This document shows positions 20,890 to 30,046 of a stretch of 64,000 nt of DNA, in pieces. Below the pieces are notes generated by a model. It was given only the letters and a program-made list of their open reading frames with translations, had not been told where the DNA came from and did no database searches. The stretch spans positions 620,001 through 684,000 of the forward strand of contig NZ_CP089288.1 of NCBI RefSeq assembly GCF_022819345.1. The letters are read 5' to 3'. A program made the position numbers and the translations under genes. The number at the start of each line of letters is the position of its first letter. Within the stretch, counting starts at the first letter, position 1. The stretch comes from Candidatus Nanosynbacter sp. HMT-352. Its GTDB lineage: Bacteria > Patescibacteriota > Saccharimonadia > Saccharimonadales > Saccharimonadaceae.

Positions 20890-21342
20890 ATGAGCCAGTA
20901 ACGACAGTCAAAGAAGATAGGTTGATCGCACTGATTTTGCTAAAGATCTAGCTGAAGCGCTCGTCAAAGTACCAAACTCTGAGTCATTCACGGTCGGGTT
21001 ATATGGTGCTTGAGATAGTGGCAAAACATCCGTGGATAAAATAACCGAAGAATGTCTGACTCAAAAAAACATCCAAACGATATCGAGATTATGGACTTCA
21101 GTCCGTGGCTATTTACTAGCATAGAAAACCTGCACATAATGTCCTTTGGCGCACCAGCACAGGAACTCAGTAAGAAATCAGTAGCCGAGCTAACTGGCAC
21201 AACCGGGGCGCCACTATTTGCTCGCATAGCATCTGGAGGTCTATCAGCCTTGAGTGGTAATAAGACCGTAAGTGCCGAAGCGCAATGCGCCTCAAAGTAT
21301 ATGATAGATTGTAAAATTAAATGCGGCACCTCTAGCAAGTAA
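20890..21342 (+). pseudogene. KAP-family P-loop NTPase remnant
   Basis: Pieces of a KAP NTPase appear in different frames: DEPVTTVKEDRL, then DRTDFAKDLAEALVKVPNSE and GLYGA-stop-DSGKTS (Walker A, with TGA at 21011-21013 where Trp is usual), then in another frame IEIMDFSPWLF. At least two frameshifts and a stop show that it is dead; the C-terminal bulk is missing. KAP NTPases are membrane-linked and often found with defence genes. Confidence 0.75.
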
Positions 21343-21403
21343 AAAACTCATACTAACTTCGTGTAAAATGTTAATAACAACAAAAACACACACAGAGGTT
21401 AAT

Positions 21404-21728
21404 ATGAGTCATAGTTATCTTACCCTAAACGATGGAAATAATATAGAGGTAAGGAATTTGCTTGTTATGAAAAAGTAAAAAATGAATTAAACGTAGACTT
21501 TTATTTCGCAGATCCATATAGCGCTTGGCAAAGAGGGACTAGCGAAAAATAGTAATGGCCTACTTAGAGAATTCTTTCCAAAGAAAACTGATTTAGCTAA
21601 AATCAAAAATAAAGAACTAGTAGATGTTATATATAAAAAACTCCAGACCGAGAAAATGCCTAGAGTTTGATACGCCATTTGAACGTTTCATGCACGAATT
21701 AAATTTGTTAGGAGAGGTGTCGCAATAA
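21404..21728 (+). pseudogene. IS30-family transposase remnant
   Basis: A short N-terminal piece (MSHSYLTLNDGNNIE) is followed, after a large internal deletion, by the C-terminal catalytic region broken over frames: KEFACYEKVKNELNVDFYF, ADPYSAWQRGTSE, NGLLREFFPKKTDLAKI, and FDTPFERFMHELNLL. These match the order of the IS30 DDE transposase end. Several stops and frameshifts make it inactive. Confidence 0.8.
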
Positions 21729-21787
21729 TTATTGCAATTCAACATAAAATAAAGAGAGTCTTTAGGGATCCGTAACTCTTATATGCT

Positions 21788-21872
21788 TGGTGTGGATGAA
21801 AGAACTTGAACCTTCACGCCGTGAGGCACATGTTCCTAAGACATGCGTGTCTACCAATTCCATCACATCCGC
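21788..21872 (-). pseudogene. Degenerate tRNA-Leu(UAG) copy
   Basis: An 85-nt copy of the tRNA-Leu(UAG) gene in the opposite orientation. The anticodon stem is compensated (CATGT/ACATG) and the anticodon TAG and CCA are kept, but the acceptor has a C2-A71 mismatch and the D stem an A10-C25 mismatch. Probably a relic of an earlier rearrangement; weak function cannot be excluded. Confidence 0.75.
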
Positions 21873-21948
21873 ATAGTTTGATATTGTGAAATATTTCTGT
21901 AAGTAAGTATATCGGTAGATAAAATAAATTACCACATTTTTAATATTT

Positions 21949-23241
21949 TTATTTAACAGGAATTTTCTTTGCTAAATCTAATAACAACTCAATCAATTGC
22001 GAACTCATAATAGGAGCCTCCTCTTTGCTTTTAAATAATCCTTTTGATTTTTTGACTTGATTATTCTCTTCATTATTGAATATTCGGTATGCAACTGTTT
22101 TGATAATTTCATTTCTTAGTTTTACATCACCTTCAATACTTAGCAGATAAGGCTTTAGTGCTTTAAGTTGATGAGCTGTTCGTTGGTTAGCTCGCTGTGC
22201 TTTGCGGTGCTCGCTTGATTGAGTGGCTGTATATCCTGCTACACCTCCAGCAAATAGCATAACAAATGCTCGAGCTACTAAGAGTTGCCATGACACGTCC
22301 TTAGTATCAATAACTTCACAAACTACCCAGAAAGAAAATATTAATACCACAAAAAGTAAGAGCGTCGTTATTTTACGCCATTTATCAGCAGCTTCCATGT
22401 CTTCCTTAGCACTACTAGAATAGTCGTGAATTAATGTTTTGTCTCCAGCTATATTCAGTAGTTCGTCTATTCTAGCAAGACTATCCTCTGCCTTCGCCTC
22501 AGTGGCGTTTAGCTTTTTATCTATGTCATCCGTAATGCGATCGGCTTCATTGCTCTTTTTGCTAAATGTCTCTTCAATTGTACGTTTCTGCTCTTCAATA
22601 AATTTATTAACCATCTCATTGCGTACATTTTCAGATTTTGTAAATGATAATTGCTGCTCAGCAGAGATTTTATTTGACGAATCTTTTATGTCTTTTAAAT
22701 CTTTATTAAGTTCAGCCACTTTTGCACCAAGTGTTTCAAACTCGTTCTTAGCTTCAGTAACTTTTTCGTCAATGGTCTTTTCTGAGGCGGCTCCTTTAGC
22801 GGATATGCTATTAATCTCTTTTGCTGCTACACGCTTATATTGACCGACTGACCTATTCAATCCCGCAATAGCTTTGCGAGTTTCTTTTATGTCCATAGCG
22901 GGTGTTAATGAAGGGATGTATGACAATATATTATCGATATATCCATTCATATAAGAAATATCTAGATACGCATCATTACGATAGTTTTGCCAGTTATCAA
23001 AGCACGAGCTTACACCTGAAAGATAGTTGTTGATATTGTCAAGATTTGATATTGATATTAAGCGGTCGTCTGTATTATTAAGTCTATCTATTAAAAGTTC
23101 AATGACTAGTTTTGCCCGATTAATATCATCGATTGCTTCAAGAGATACATTACCAAGATCTACCTCATCAAATCTGGTTAATAGTTTCTTGGCTGCAGTG
23201 TATGTGGCACTATTCTGTATACGATCTTCCCATTTACTCAT
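21949..23241 (-). CDS. Coiled-coil membrane protein of the island
   Basis: Not recognised; 430 residues. The first 290 are hydrophilic and strongly helical, with a long coiled coil around residues 150-270 rich in Lys, Glu and Asp. Two membrane segments follow (TTLLLFVVLIFSFWVVCEV and LLVARAFVMLFAGGVAGY, about residues 290-345), then a cytoplasmic basic tail. This layout fits a membrane-anchored sensor or effector. A TGaTATAAT extended -10 box stands at 23302-23310 with a leader of about 55 nt and an AAAGGA site. It lies inside the tRNA-Leu island with defence-like genes, so a defence role is possible but unproven. Confidence 0.65.
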   Translation of the reverse strand: MSKWEDRIQNSATYTAAKKLLTRFDEVDLGNVSLEAIDDINRAKLVIELLIDRLNNTDDRLISISNLDNINNYLSGVSSCFDNWQNYRNDAYLDISYMNGYIDNILSYIPSLTPAMDIKETRKAIAGLNRSVGQYKRVAAKEINSISAKGAASEKTIDEKVTEAKNEFETLGAKVAELNKDLKDIKDSSNKISAEQQLSFTKSENVRNEMVNKFIEEQKRTIEETFSKKSNEADRITDDIDKKLNATEAKAEDSLARIDELLNIAGDKTLIHDYSSSAKEDMEAADKWRKITTLLLFVVLIFSFWVVCEVIDTKDVSWQLLVARAFVMLFAGGVAGYTATQSSEHRKAQRANQRTAHQLKALKPYLLSIEGDVKLRNEIIKTVAYRIFNNEENNQVKKSKGLFKSKEEAPIMSSQLIELLLDLAKKIPVK

Positions 23242-23543
23242 GAGGCATTATTCCTTTTTGCTTAGTTGATTCGCCACCCCTTATTAAAAACTTTAAGTAC
23301 CATTATATCACTCTTGTTTTTAAAATTGACCACCTCTAAGAGTAGAGAACTTTACTTATTCAATTTGGCTAATTAAACTCCGCCCCAGACTCCAGAATTG
23401 ACTCCTTGCGCCCCGTACAATAACAAACAAAAACAACGAGCTAGAACTCTTATATCATTTTTGCCTTTATTGCCTATTGTAAGCCTTTTGTCGGCGGTGT
23501 GTGTAGTTCCTCCGCTAAGTGAAAAGAAAGCTTAATCATCTAG
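23242..23543. other. Non-coding end of the island
   Basis: About 300 bp without a credible ORF. It holds the promoter of the membrane-protein gene at its left end. I see no integrase fragment that I could name. Confidence 0.5.
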
Positions 23544-23597
23544 CCTTAGGAGCATGTGCCTCACGGCGTGAAGGTTCAAGTCCTTTCATCCGCACCA
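23544..23597 (+). repeat. Duplicated tRNA-Leu 3' half (att-like repeat)
   Basis: 54 bp identical to 18526-18579, from the anticodon loop to CCA; the 5' half of the tRNA is absent. Typical right end of a tRNA-integrated element. Confidence 0.85.
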
Positions 23598-23621
23598 AGA
23601 ATTGAATTTTTTTACCATAAG

Positions 23622-23649
23622 AAAATCACCCGTAGTTAGGGTGATTTTT
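23622..23649. terminator. Bidirectional terminator copy
   Basis: AAAATCACCC and GGGTGATTTT stem, a near copy of 16621-16647 in inverted context, between the tRNA fragment and unit C. Confidence 0.75.
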
Positions 23650-23665
23650 AATGTCATAAGTTCAG

Positions 23666-23714
23666 AGTCTACATGACAGGCAATCGTAAAAGAACAATCA
23701 CCTGCCATGCAGAG
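23666..23714 (-). other. Unit C 3' tail hairpin
   Basis: Arms 23666-23686 and 23695-23714 pair with a few mismatches. On the transcript strand the part at 23674-23686 reads CGATTGCCTGTCA, exact complement of the leader segment at 24308-24320. Confidence 0.68.
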
Positions 23715-23724
23715 TAGAGAATCG

Positions 23725-24177
23725 CTAGGATTGCAGGTAACCACTGGAAATCTTCATGATATGGAGAAGGATGTCATAGATTGTGACCTGAAGATCAGCC
23801 ACTGAATTTGCCTCTTCTTCGTTTTCCATGGGGATGCTCCCCAAGACCTCCTTAATGATTGTGAATGAGAGTCTGGCTGATAGAGCCTCGTCGAAGACAT
23901 CTTCTACAGTGTCTTTTGCGTCAAGCCCATCAGAATCAACCCCTTCTTTGTCACACTCCCCAAGGAAGTAGTAGTATACGAGATTTCCTAGACTCTCCGT
24001 ATGATCCTGTACTGATTCAATAGACTTTCTGAAGCAGAGCTCCTTGACGGGATCTTCAAAACGGAAATCATTGAGGATATCGTCGAGAACAGTGCGACGA
24101 ATGTCCTTCCAAAATAGACTGAGCAACCTAGTTGCCATATTAAGGTGGATTACGTAGGTCTCGAATCGCATGGACAT
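23725..24177 (-). CDS. Unit C orphan small protein
   Basis: Not recognised; 150 residues starting MSMRFETYVIHLNMATR. I chose ATG 24177 because AGAAAGG lies 8 nt upstream, the same distance as in sister units; the GTG at 24186 is inside that site. Acidic and helical, no signal peptide or membrane segment. Although leader and tail are nearly those of unit B, the protein shows no visible similarity to unit B. Confidence 0.6.
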   Translation of the reverse strand: MSMRFETYVIHLNMATRLLSLFWKDIRRTVLDDILNDFRFEDPVKELCFRKSIESVQDHTESLGNLVYYYFLGECDKEGVDSDGLDAKDTVEDVFDEALSARLSFTIIKEVLGSIPMENEEEANSVADLQVTIYDILLHIMKISSGYLQS

Positions 24178-24402
24178 GGTTTTCACCTTTCTTCTGGTGT
24201 TCTCATCTCTGCGGGTGTGCAGCGAAGTGTTGTTCTCTTAACAACACAAGATGAGATTTCATTCCTCTCAATTATTCCTAAAAAGAAATAAAAACTCATC
24301 TTGTGTTCGATTGCCTGTCAAAGTACGCTTTCGGACAAGGATTTACTCAACTCATCAACGAAAGCTACTTTAATTTATACCACACTTGTGTAAAAAAGTC
24401 AA
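24178..24402 (-). promoter_or_regulatory. Unit C promoter and three-hairpin 5' leader
   Basis: Minus-strand promoter: -35 TTGACT at 24397-24402, 17 bp, -10 TATAAA at 24374-24379. P1 24359-24365/24327-24333; P2 24295-24306/24244-24255 (12 bp perfect) plus an inner helix; P3 24240-24247/24227-24234 (8 bp, unlike P3 of the other units in sequence). Tail-matching segment 24308-24320. Confidence 0.78.
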
Positions 24403-24422
24403 TAGGACATACTCAGCGTAAC

Positions 24423-24451
24423 TTGTCAGGACTTGAAACCTGAACTATAAT
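24423..24451 (+). promoter_or_regulatory. Predicted tRNA-Val promoter
   Basis: TTGTCA (24423-24428), 17 bp, TATAAT (24446-24451), about 45 bp ahead of the tRNA. Confidence 0.7.
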
Positions 24452-24497
24452 TAACTCACATCACGAATTCGTTAGGTAAAACGACAGATGTAATTAC

Positions 24498-24574
24498 GGG
24501 AAATTAGCTCAGTTGGCTAGAGCGCACGATTCACATTCGTGAGGTCACAGGTTCGAGCCCTGCATTTCCCACCA
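24498..24574 (+). tRNA. tRNA-Val(CAC)
   Basis: 77 nt with encoded CCA. Acceptor GGGAAAT/ATTTCCC, anticodon loop TTCACAT (anticodon CAC, codon GTG), canonical T loop TTCGAGC. Confidence 0.93.
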
Positions 24575-24593
24575 TTTCACGTTAGGTATAAAT

Positions 24594-25115
24594 ATGGAAT
24601 CTTTTTACGTTACGTCAACTCATCTTGACATAGATATGGCGACTGAACCTCATCCGTCTGGGTTAGTTATATTCTCGCGAGAATTATCTACAAACGGGGA
24701 GCCAACTGGACACATAATAATATCTCCCGAGAACCATCATACAGATATATATTACGATTATCTTGAAAGGAATGAAGCTTTAGTAGCAGAACGTGAACGT
24801 TGGGGAGTAAAAAATCGACAAGGCAAGATTGTAAATTACTTCGTCCGAACAGAACCTGCCTATGGAATGTATATACCTCAGTTAGACGACATGCCAGACT
24901 ATCCTGAACTGCTAATAGCCTATACGAATAATAGAAAAGCGAAGAAATTAGCCCGCCAAGAATTAGGAGTAGATCCGACGCAAGTTAAATTGGCGACGAA
25001 AGCTCTCGGTATAGTAATGGCTGATCTAGATATTTTACATAGAGCTGATGGCAAAACTCGGCTGATAAATTTTCCAAAAGACCAACTTGACGAACAGCAA
25101 ATTACAGTATACTAA
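24594..25115 (+). CDS. Hypothetical 173-residue protein
   Basis: Not recognised. A soluble protein without signal peptide or membrane segment. The centre (HIIISPENHHTDIYYDYLERN, ERERWGVKNRQG) is charged and the C-terminus ends INFPKDQLDEQQITVY. It starts 20 nt after the tRNA-Val end without its own clear promoter or ribosome site, so it may be transcribed with the tRNA. Confidence 0.55.
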   Translation: MESFYVTSTHLDIDMATEPHPSGLVIFSRELSTNGEPTGHIIISPENHHTDIYYDYLERNEALVAERERWGVKNRQGKIVNYFVRTEPAYGMYIPQLDDMPDYPELLIAYTNNRKAKKLARQELGVDPTQVKLATKALGIVMADLDILHRADGKTRLINFPKDQLDEQQITVY

Positions 25116-25212
25116 AGCATTAAACACAACTTTCACTCTTTTTATTTCCCCCTTATCGTGGTAAAATTTTATATTAAGAGGAAGGTCTGTGCTAATATCA
25201 GACCATATTTTT

Positions 25213-27036
25213 ATGAAGGACGCTAGCAAGATTCGAAACATTGCCATTATTGCCCACGTCGACCACGGCAAAACGACCATGGTTGACGGGCTATTAAAGC
25301 AGTCGCGAACATTCCGCGACAACCAAGCCGAGATGAGCCAGGAATTGATTATGGATTCCGGCGATCAAGAGCACGAGCGCGGTATCACCATCACCGCCAA
25401 ACAAACGTCGATTTTTTACGGCGACTACAAAATAAACATCATTGATACGCCAGGACACGCCGATTTCTCTGGCGAAGTTGAGCGAACCTTGAATATGGCT
25501 GACGGCGTTTTGCTGATTGTGGACGCGCAGGAAGGTCCGATGCCTCAGACCAAATTCGTATTAGCGAAGGCGCTTGAGCTGGGACTGAAGCCTGTTGTGA
25601 TTATCAATAAGATTGACAAGCCGGCCAGGCGAATTGCCGAGGTTGAAGACGAGTTGAGCGATCTGTTTTTGGAGCTAGCAACCGACGATTCTCAATTGCA
25701 ATATCCAATTTATTACGCAATCGGACGCGACGGAAAATCATGGAAAGAAATTCCTGCAAACACCGACGAAGATGCGGATTTGACGCCAATTTTTGACGCG
25801 ATTATTAACGACATTCCAGCGCCAGACGTGACAGAAGATGGCGCATTTCAATTGCTTGTTACCAGCTTACAATATGACACATTTCAAGGAAAATACGCGA
25901 TTGGGCGAATTGCTCGCGGATCTGTTAAGCGTGGCTTGCAAGTCAGTTTGATGAAAAATGGCGAAGTCGCGGGCTCTGCACGAATTGAGAAAGTTTTTGG
26001 CTATCGCGGCTTGAATCGCGAAGAACTTGACGAAGCTTTTGCTGGCGACATTGTGGCGCTGGTTGGCGTGGCTGACGCGCATATTGGTGATACGATTGCC
26101 GACAAAGAACAGCCTGAGGCGCTGCCGACAATTGACATTGAAGCGCCAACTCTGAGCATGTACCTCGGACCGAACACCAGCCCAATGAAAGGTCGCGAGG
26201 GCGAGTTTACGACATCCAGGCAAATTGGCGACCGATTGAAGCGAGAGCTTGAAACCAACGTGGCGCTACGTGTTGAGGAAAACGGAATTGGCTTTACAAT
26301 TTCTGGACGTGGCGAATTGCACTTGAGTGTTTTGATTGAAACCATGCGACGCGAGGGCTTTGAGTTTGAAGTTGGACGACCGCAAGTTGTTACAATTACC
26401 GAAGATGGCGTCGAAAAAGAACCGATTGAAGAATTGCAAATTGAAGTCGGAAGCGAATTTATCGGCGCGATCAGCCAAGAGCTTGGCGCGCGACACGCTG
26501 AAATGAAATCTCAGGAAACAACCACCGCTGGCGCTGCTCGCCTGACTTACATTTTGCCGACGAGGGCGCTGATTGGCCTGCGCAACATTTTATTGACCGC
26601 CACCAGAGGTACGGTGATTATGAATTCCCTGCCTCACGGATATCAACCGCTTGGCGGTAAACTACCAAAAACCCGCAATGGAGTTTTGATCGCGTTTGAG
26701 GCTGGCACAACAACACCTTACGCCCTGCAAGCAGCCGAAGCCCGTGGCGAATTATTGGTCGGACCAGGAACAGAAGTTTACGCCGGAATGATTGTCGGAA
26801 TCTATAATCGCCAAGAAGATATCGAAATCAACGTTTGTAAGGCTAAGCATTTGACTAACATGCGCTCCAAATCATCAGATGGAACTGTACAATTGACGCC
26901 ATTTACGCAGTTTAGCTTGGAGCAATGTATCGACTTTATCGAAGATGATGAACTTTTGGAAGTTACGCCAAAATCATTACGACTTCGCAAGCGATATCTG
27001 GACGCAAACGAGCGAAAGCGCGCCGCGAAACAATAG
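25213..27036 (+). CDS. typA: Translational GTPase TypA/BipA
   Basis: Ribosome-associated GTPase of the EF-G family involved in ribosome assembly and stress. G1 [10 protein letters not shown]3 [11 protein letters not shown] and G4 INKIDKP are seen, then domain II, the EF-G-like domains and the BipA-specific C-terminal domain ([27 protein letters not shown]). About 607 residues from ATG 25213, which gives the usual [17 protein letters not shown] start. A GTG at 25189 behind GAGGAAGG would add eight residues and is also possible. Confidence 0.96.
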   Translation: MKDASKIRNIAIIAHVDHGKTTMVDGLLKQSRTFRDNQAEMSQELIMDSGDQEHERGITITAKQTSIFYGDYKINIIDTPGHADFSGEVERTLNMADGVLLIVDAQEGPMPQTKFVLAKALELGLKPVVIINKIDKPARRIAEVEDELSDLFLELATDDSQLQYPIYYAIGRDGKSWKEIPANTDEDADLTPIFDAIINDIPAPDVTEDGAFQLLVTSLQYDTFQGKYAIGRIARGSVKRGLQVSLMKNGEVAGSARIEKVFGYRGLNREELDEAFAGDIVALVGVADAHIGDTIADKEQPEALPTIDIEAPTLSMYLGPNTSPMKGREGEFTTSRQIGDRLKRELETNVALRVEENGIGFTISGRGELHLSVLIETMRREGFEFEVGRPQVVTITEDGVEKEPIEELQIEVGSEFIGAISQELGARHAEMKSQETTTAGAARLTYILPTRALIGLRNILLTATRGTVIMNSLPHGYQPLGGKLPKTRNGVLIAFEAGTTTPYALQAAEARGELLVGPGTEVYAGMIVGIYNRQEDIEINVCKAKHLTNMRSKSSDGTVQLTPFTQFSLEQCIDFIEDDELLEVTPKSLRLRKRYLDANERKRAAKQ

Positions 27037-27051
27037 TCGTGTAAACCATAA

Positions 27052-27084
27052 AAATAACCGCCCCGTAATGAGGCGGCTATTTTT
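27052..27084. terminator. Bidirectional terminator after typA
   Basis: AAATAACCGCC (27052-27062) pairs with GGCGGCTATTTTT (27072-27084); it serves typA and the convergent DUF2569 gene. Confidence 0.8.
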
Positions 27085-27098
27085 AATGTGAGCATCAA

Positions 27099-27668
27099 CT
27101 AATTGACAAGAGTTTCTTTGACTCGACGAGAAGCAAAGAAGTACAAGATTACCAATCCTTCTACTATTAGCATTGTAACGATTCCGGTGATAAATGCCGA
27201 AACCTCTACTCCCGATCTTCCAGATGCATATATAACTACCGCATTCGCAACGTTGCCCAATCCAGCCGTGGCGATCGTAGCAACAGCTAGCCACTTGCCA
27301 AGACGCTTCTGCATCGTTATGAACACAACTGCACAAATAGCTAAGACTACTAATATAGGTGAAAATATCAAAGAAATGACGTTTTCAGGCTGACTAAGAT
27401 TCATTATCGCCTGGAAAAACACTGCTGTATTGACAAGGCTACCGATAACAAAACAAACAACAAAGAACATTAACCAACCCTTAACGCCCTTCAGAGATTC
27501 TGCCATCACGACATATTGCACTGGCGCTGCTTGAGGTTGTGCAAAATATTGCTGGCTGACTGGTTGCTGCTCATACGGTGTGTTCTGCGGTTGTGGTGCG
27601 GGACCGTATTGTGCGTTTGGATCAGGCTGTGGCGCATATTGCGGCTGCTGAGGTTCTTGTTTTGGCAT
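27099..27668 (-). CDS. DUF2569-like four-helix membrane protein
   Basis: 189 residues from ATG 27668, chosen for the AAGGAG site; the ORF opens 12 codons earlier. The first 45 residues are rich in Pro, Gln and Tyr (low complexity, probably cytoplasmic). The rest contains four hydrophobic segments beginning with KGVKGWLMFFVVCFVIGSL, the DUF2569 pattern. Function unknown. It is adjacent to rarA on the same strand. Confidence 0.7.
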   Translation of the reverse strand: MPKQEPQQPQYAPQPDPNAQYGPAPQPQNTPYEQQPVSQQYFAQPQAAPVQYVVMAESLKGVKGWLMFFVVCFVIGSLVNTAVFFQAIMNLSQPENVISLIFSPILVVLAICAVVFITMQKRLGKWLAVATIATAGLGNVANAVVIYASGRSGVEVSAFITGIVTMLIVEGLVILYFFASRRVKETLVN

Positions 27669-27704
27669 ATTAATTTCTCCTTTTAAGAATATTGGTAATG
27701 TCAA

Positions 27705-28877
27705 TTATACCACATCCTTAATTTCCTCTGGTAAAAATCCTTTGTCGTGCTTAAAGCCAGCTTGCCATTTGTAGCCCTTGTTATAGCCCAAATCTTTCAT
27801 CAATTTGGTCGGAGCATTCCTGAGATGTAACGGCACGGGAGAATTCGGATATTTACGTGCCAGTTCAAAAGCGCCGTGCATTAAATCGGTAATTTCACGC
27901 GATTTCTGACTACGAGCCAACGCAATAGCGCAATGGAATAAATTGTACTTCGCCTCCGGAAGACCGACGCGCTCAACAGCCTCAAACGTTGCAATTGCCA
28001 AACTCAGCGCACCATTACCCGCCAGCCCGATATCTTCCGACGCAAAAATCACCATTCGCCGAGCAATAAACTTCGGATCTTCGCCCGCGTCAATCATTCG
28101 CGCCAAATAATACGTCGCAGCCGTCGCGTCACTGCCCCGCAATGACTTGATAAAAGCGGAAATCACATCGTAATGCGAATCGCCTTTTTTATCATAGCCC
28201 GGAAGCCGCTTCTGAGCCGCCGCCTTAACCACTTCCGGCGTTACTTTTTCATTAAAACTCAGCGCCAATTCCAAATTGCCCAACGCCACCCTTGCATCGC
28301 CGTCCGATAATTCCGCCAAATAGTCCAGAGCTTTGGGCGAAACTTGCTTAGACTTTTTCAAGACTTTCAGCGCTCTTTTTAATACCGATATAATTTCGTC
28401 TTTTGTCAATCGCTGGAGAACCAAAACCCGTGAACGCGACAGCAGCGGCGTGATGACTTCAAAGCTCGGATTCTCGGTCGTCGCACCGATTAACGTAATT
28501 AGTCCACTCTCAACGTGCGGCAAAAACGCGTCTTGCTGCGCCTTATTAAAGCGATGAATTTCGTCAACGAATAGAATTGTCCTGAGTCCTAAATTCCAAT
28601 TTTGACGAGCATGTTCAATCACTTGTTCAACGTCTTTTTTTCCGCTTGTAACTGCTGACAACTCAATAAACTCCGCCTTCACCTCACGTGCAATAATCCG
28701 CGCCAACGTCGTTTTTCCAGTTCCCGGCGGACCCCACAATATCAAACTGACCGGCTCGCCATTCTTAACAATCCGCCTCAATAACTCGCCCTCGCCAAGC
28801 AAATGACTCTGCCCTATCACCTCGTCCAGCGTCTGCGGCCTCATCCGTTCAGCCAGTGGCTGCCTACTATCACTCAT
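27705..28877 (-). CDS. rarA: Replication-associated recombination ATPase RarA/MgsA
   Basis: AAA+ ATPase of the clamp-loader clade acting at stalled replication forks; 390 residues. Walker [10 protein letters not shown], Walker B/sensor [29 protein letters not shown] and the C-terminal [20 protein letters not shown] tetramerisation region are all present. ATG 28877 follows TATAAT by 6 nt, so the mRNA is predicted to be leaderless; the longer ORF to 28940 contains the promoter. Confidence 0.95.
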   Translation of the reverse strand: MSDSRQPLAERMRPQTLDEVIGQSHLLGEGELLRRIVKNGEPVSLILWGPPGTGKTTLARIIAREVKAEFIELSAVTSGKKDVEQVIEHARQNWNLGLRTILFVDEIHRFNKAQQDAFLPHVESGLITLIGATTENPSFEVITPLLSRSRVLVLQRLTKDEIISVLKRALKVLKKSKQVSPKALDYLAELSDGDARVALGNLELALSFNEKVTPEVVKAAAQKRLPGYDKKGDSHYDVISAFIKSLRGSDATAATYYLARMIDAGEDPKFIARRMVIFASEDIGLAGNGALSLAIATFEAVERVGLPEAKYNLFHCAIALARSQKSREITDLMHGAFELARKYPNSPVPLHLRNAPTKLMKDLGYNKGYKWQAGFKHDKGFLPEEIKDVV

Positions 28878-28883
28878 ACTTCC

Positions 28884-28889
28884 ATTATA
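28884..28889 (-). promoter_or_regulatory. -10 box of leaderless rarA
   Basis: TATAAT on the minus strand, 6 nt before the rarA ATG. Confidence 0.65.
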
Positions 28890-28977
28890 TCGCGAAATCC
28901 ATAAAGCCAAAAAGTCTCCGCCGTTACACTTTCCTCGCACAAAATGCTACAATAGATCTATATAAATAGGAGGAAAA

Positions 28978-29724
28978 ATGGGAGCATTTGTAATAATAAT
29001 TTTAGTATTCACGGGACTTTACGTACTTAGTGGCATTAAAATTGTCAATCAATATCAGCGTGGCGTGGTTTTAACGCTTGGGCGATTTACTGGCGTTCGC
29101 GAACCAGGATTAAGAGTCGTCATTCCAGGATTGCAGACGATGATGTTGGTCGATATTCGCTCAACTCCAATTGACGTTCCAAAACAAGAAGTTATCACCA
29201 AGGATAACGTCACGGTCGGCGTTGATGCGGTGGTTTATTTCCGAGTTATCAATGCGCCAAAAGCCGTACTGGAAACCACGAACTATATTTACGCGACTAG
29301 TCAATTTGCCCAAGCGGCACTGCGTGACGTCACCGGTAACGTTGATATGGACGATTTGCTTGCCAAGCGCGAAGAGATTTCCCAGCAAATCAAGGAAATC
29401 GTTGATGCCGAAACTGACAAGTGGGGTATCGATGTCGAGAACGTTAAGATTCAGAATATCGAACTTCCTGGCGATATGAAGCGCGCCATGGCCAAACAAG
29501 CCGAAGCAGAGCGCGAGCGCCGCGCCAATATCATCAACGCTGACGGTGAAAAAGCCGCAGCCGAGACATTAGCTCAAGCCGCAGAAATCCTAGCAAAGAC
29601 TCAAGGAGCTATCAATCTGCGAACATTGAATACCTTAGAGCGAATCTCCACGGAGCCAAGCCAAAAGACGATGATGCTATTCCCTATCGAACTCATCGAC
29701 GCAATTCGTGGTGGCAAAAAATAG
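28978..29724 (+). CDS. SPFH/band 7 protein (slipin)
   Basis: Membrane-anchored scaffold of the stomatin/slipin type, 248 residues. One N-terminal membrane segment (FVIIILVFTGLYVLSG), then the SPFH domain (NQYQRGVVLTLGRFTGVREPGL, VDIRSTPIDVP, VDAVVYFRV), and a helical Ala/Glu-rich tail (AKQAEAERERRANIINADGE). TAGGAGG lies 6 nt before the ATG, with TACAAT at 28948-28953 as a likely -10 box. Role unknown; the family organises membrane protein complexes. Confidence 0.9.
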   Translation: MGAFVIIILVFTGLYVLSGIKIVNQYQRGVVLTLGRFTGVREPGLRVVIPGLQTMMLVDIRSTPIDVPKQEVITKDNVTVGVDAVVYFRVINAPKAVLETTNYIYATSQFAQAALRDVTGNVDMDDLLAKREEISQQIKEIVDAETDKWGIDVENVKIQNIELPGDMKRAMAKQAEAERERRANIINADGEKAAAETLAQAAEILAKTQGAINLRTLNTLERISTEPSQKTMMLFPIELIDAIRGGKK

Positions 29725-29741
29725 AACATTTATCAATAAAT

Positions 29742-29771
29742 AAGCACTCTGCAATTTTACAGAGTGCTTTT
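29742..29771 (+). terminator. Terminator of the slipin gene
   Basis: AAGCACTCTG (29742-29751) pairs with CAGAGTGCTT (29760-29769), followed by T. Confidence 0.85.
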
Positions 29772-29779
29772 ATAATTCC

Positions 29780-29854
29780 TGGTGCGGATGGGGAGAGTCG
29801 AACTCCCATCTCAACCTTGGGAAGGTCACATAATAGCCGCTATACGACACCCGC
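29780..29854 (-). tRNA. tRNA-Gly(CCC)
   Basis: 75 nt with encoded CCA on the minus strand. Acceptor GCGGGTG paired with a 3' arm ending CATCCGC, anticodon loop TTCCCAA (anticodon CCC), canonical T loop TTCGACT. Confidence 0.92.
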
Positions 29855-29921
29855 GCTCGATAAAATTATAACACCCTTGCCAGATAGCGACAACTTTAGT
29901 ACAATTAAATAGCAAGTTTGT

Positions 29922-29997
29922 GGCTCTTTAGCTCAGTTGGTAGAGCAGAGGCCTGAAGAGCCTTGTGTCCCCAGTTCAAGTCTGGGAGGAGCCACCA
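29922..29997 (+). tRNA. tRNA-Phe(GAA)
   Basis: 76 nt with encoded CCA. Anticodon loop CTGAAGA gives GAA; acceptor GGCTCTT/AGGAGCC and T loop TTCAAGT are in order. Confidence 0.93.
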
Positions 29998-30046
29998 AAT
30001 ATTGCATTTCATTCACGACTTTGCTACAATAAATCGTGAACAATAT

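Larger units (their letters stand above)
18526..23597 (+). mobile_element. tRNA-Leu genomic island remnant (about 5 kb)
   Basis: The 54-bp direct repeats 18526-18579 and 23544-23597 bound this segment. It holds a PD-(D/E)XK gene, an Abi-like gene, a KAP NTPase pseudogene, an IS30 remnant, a tRNA-Leu pseudogene and a membrane protein gene. No integrase gene is visible, so it is probably fixed. Confidence 0.65.

Noticed and set aside
20938..21013. TGA read as Trp or Gly (alternative genetic code)
   Set aside because: Intact genes such as the HIT gene and dnaE end in TGA, and the KAP gene has further frameshifts, so it is a pseudogene.
23242..23543. An integrase fragment at the right end of the island
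   Set aside because: No frame shows the tyrosine-recombinase motifs; the similarity was too weak to name.
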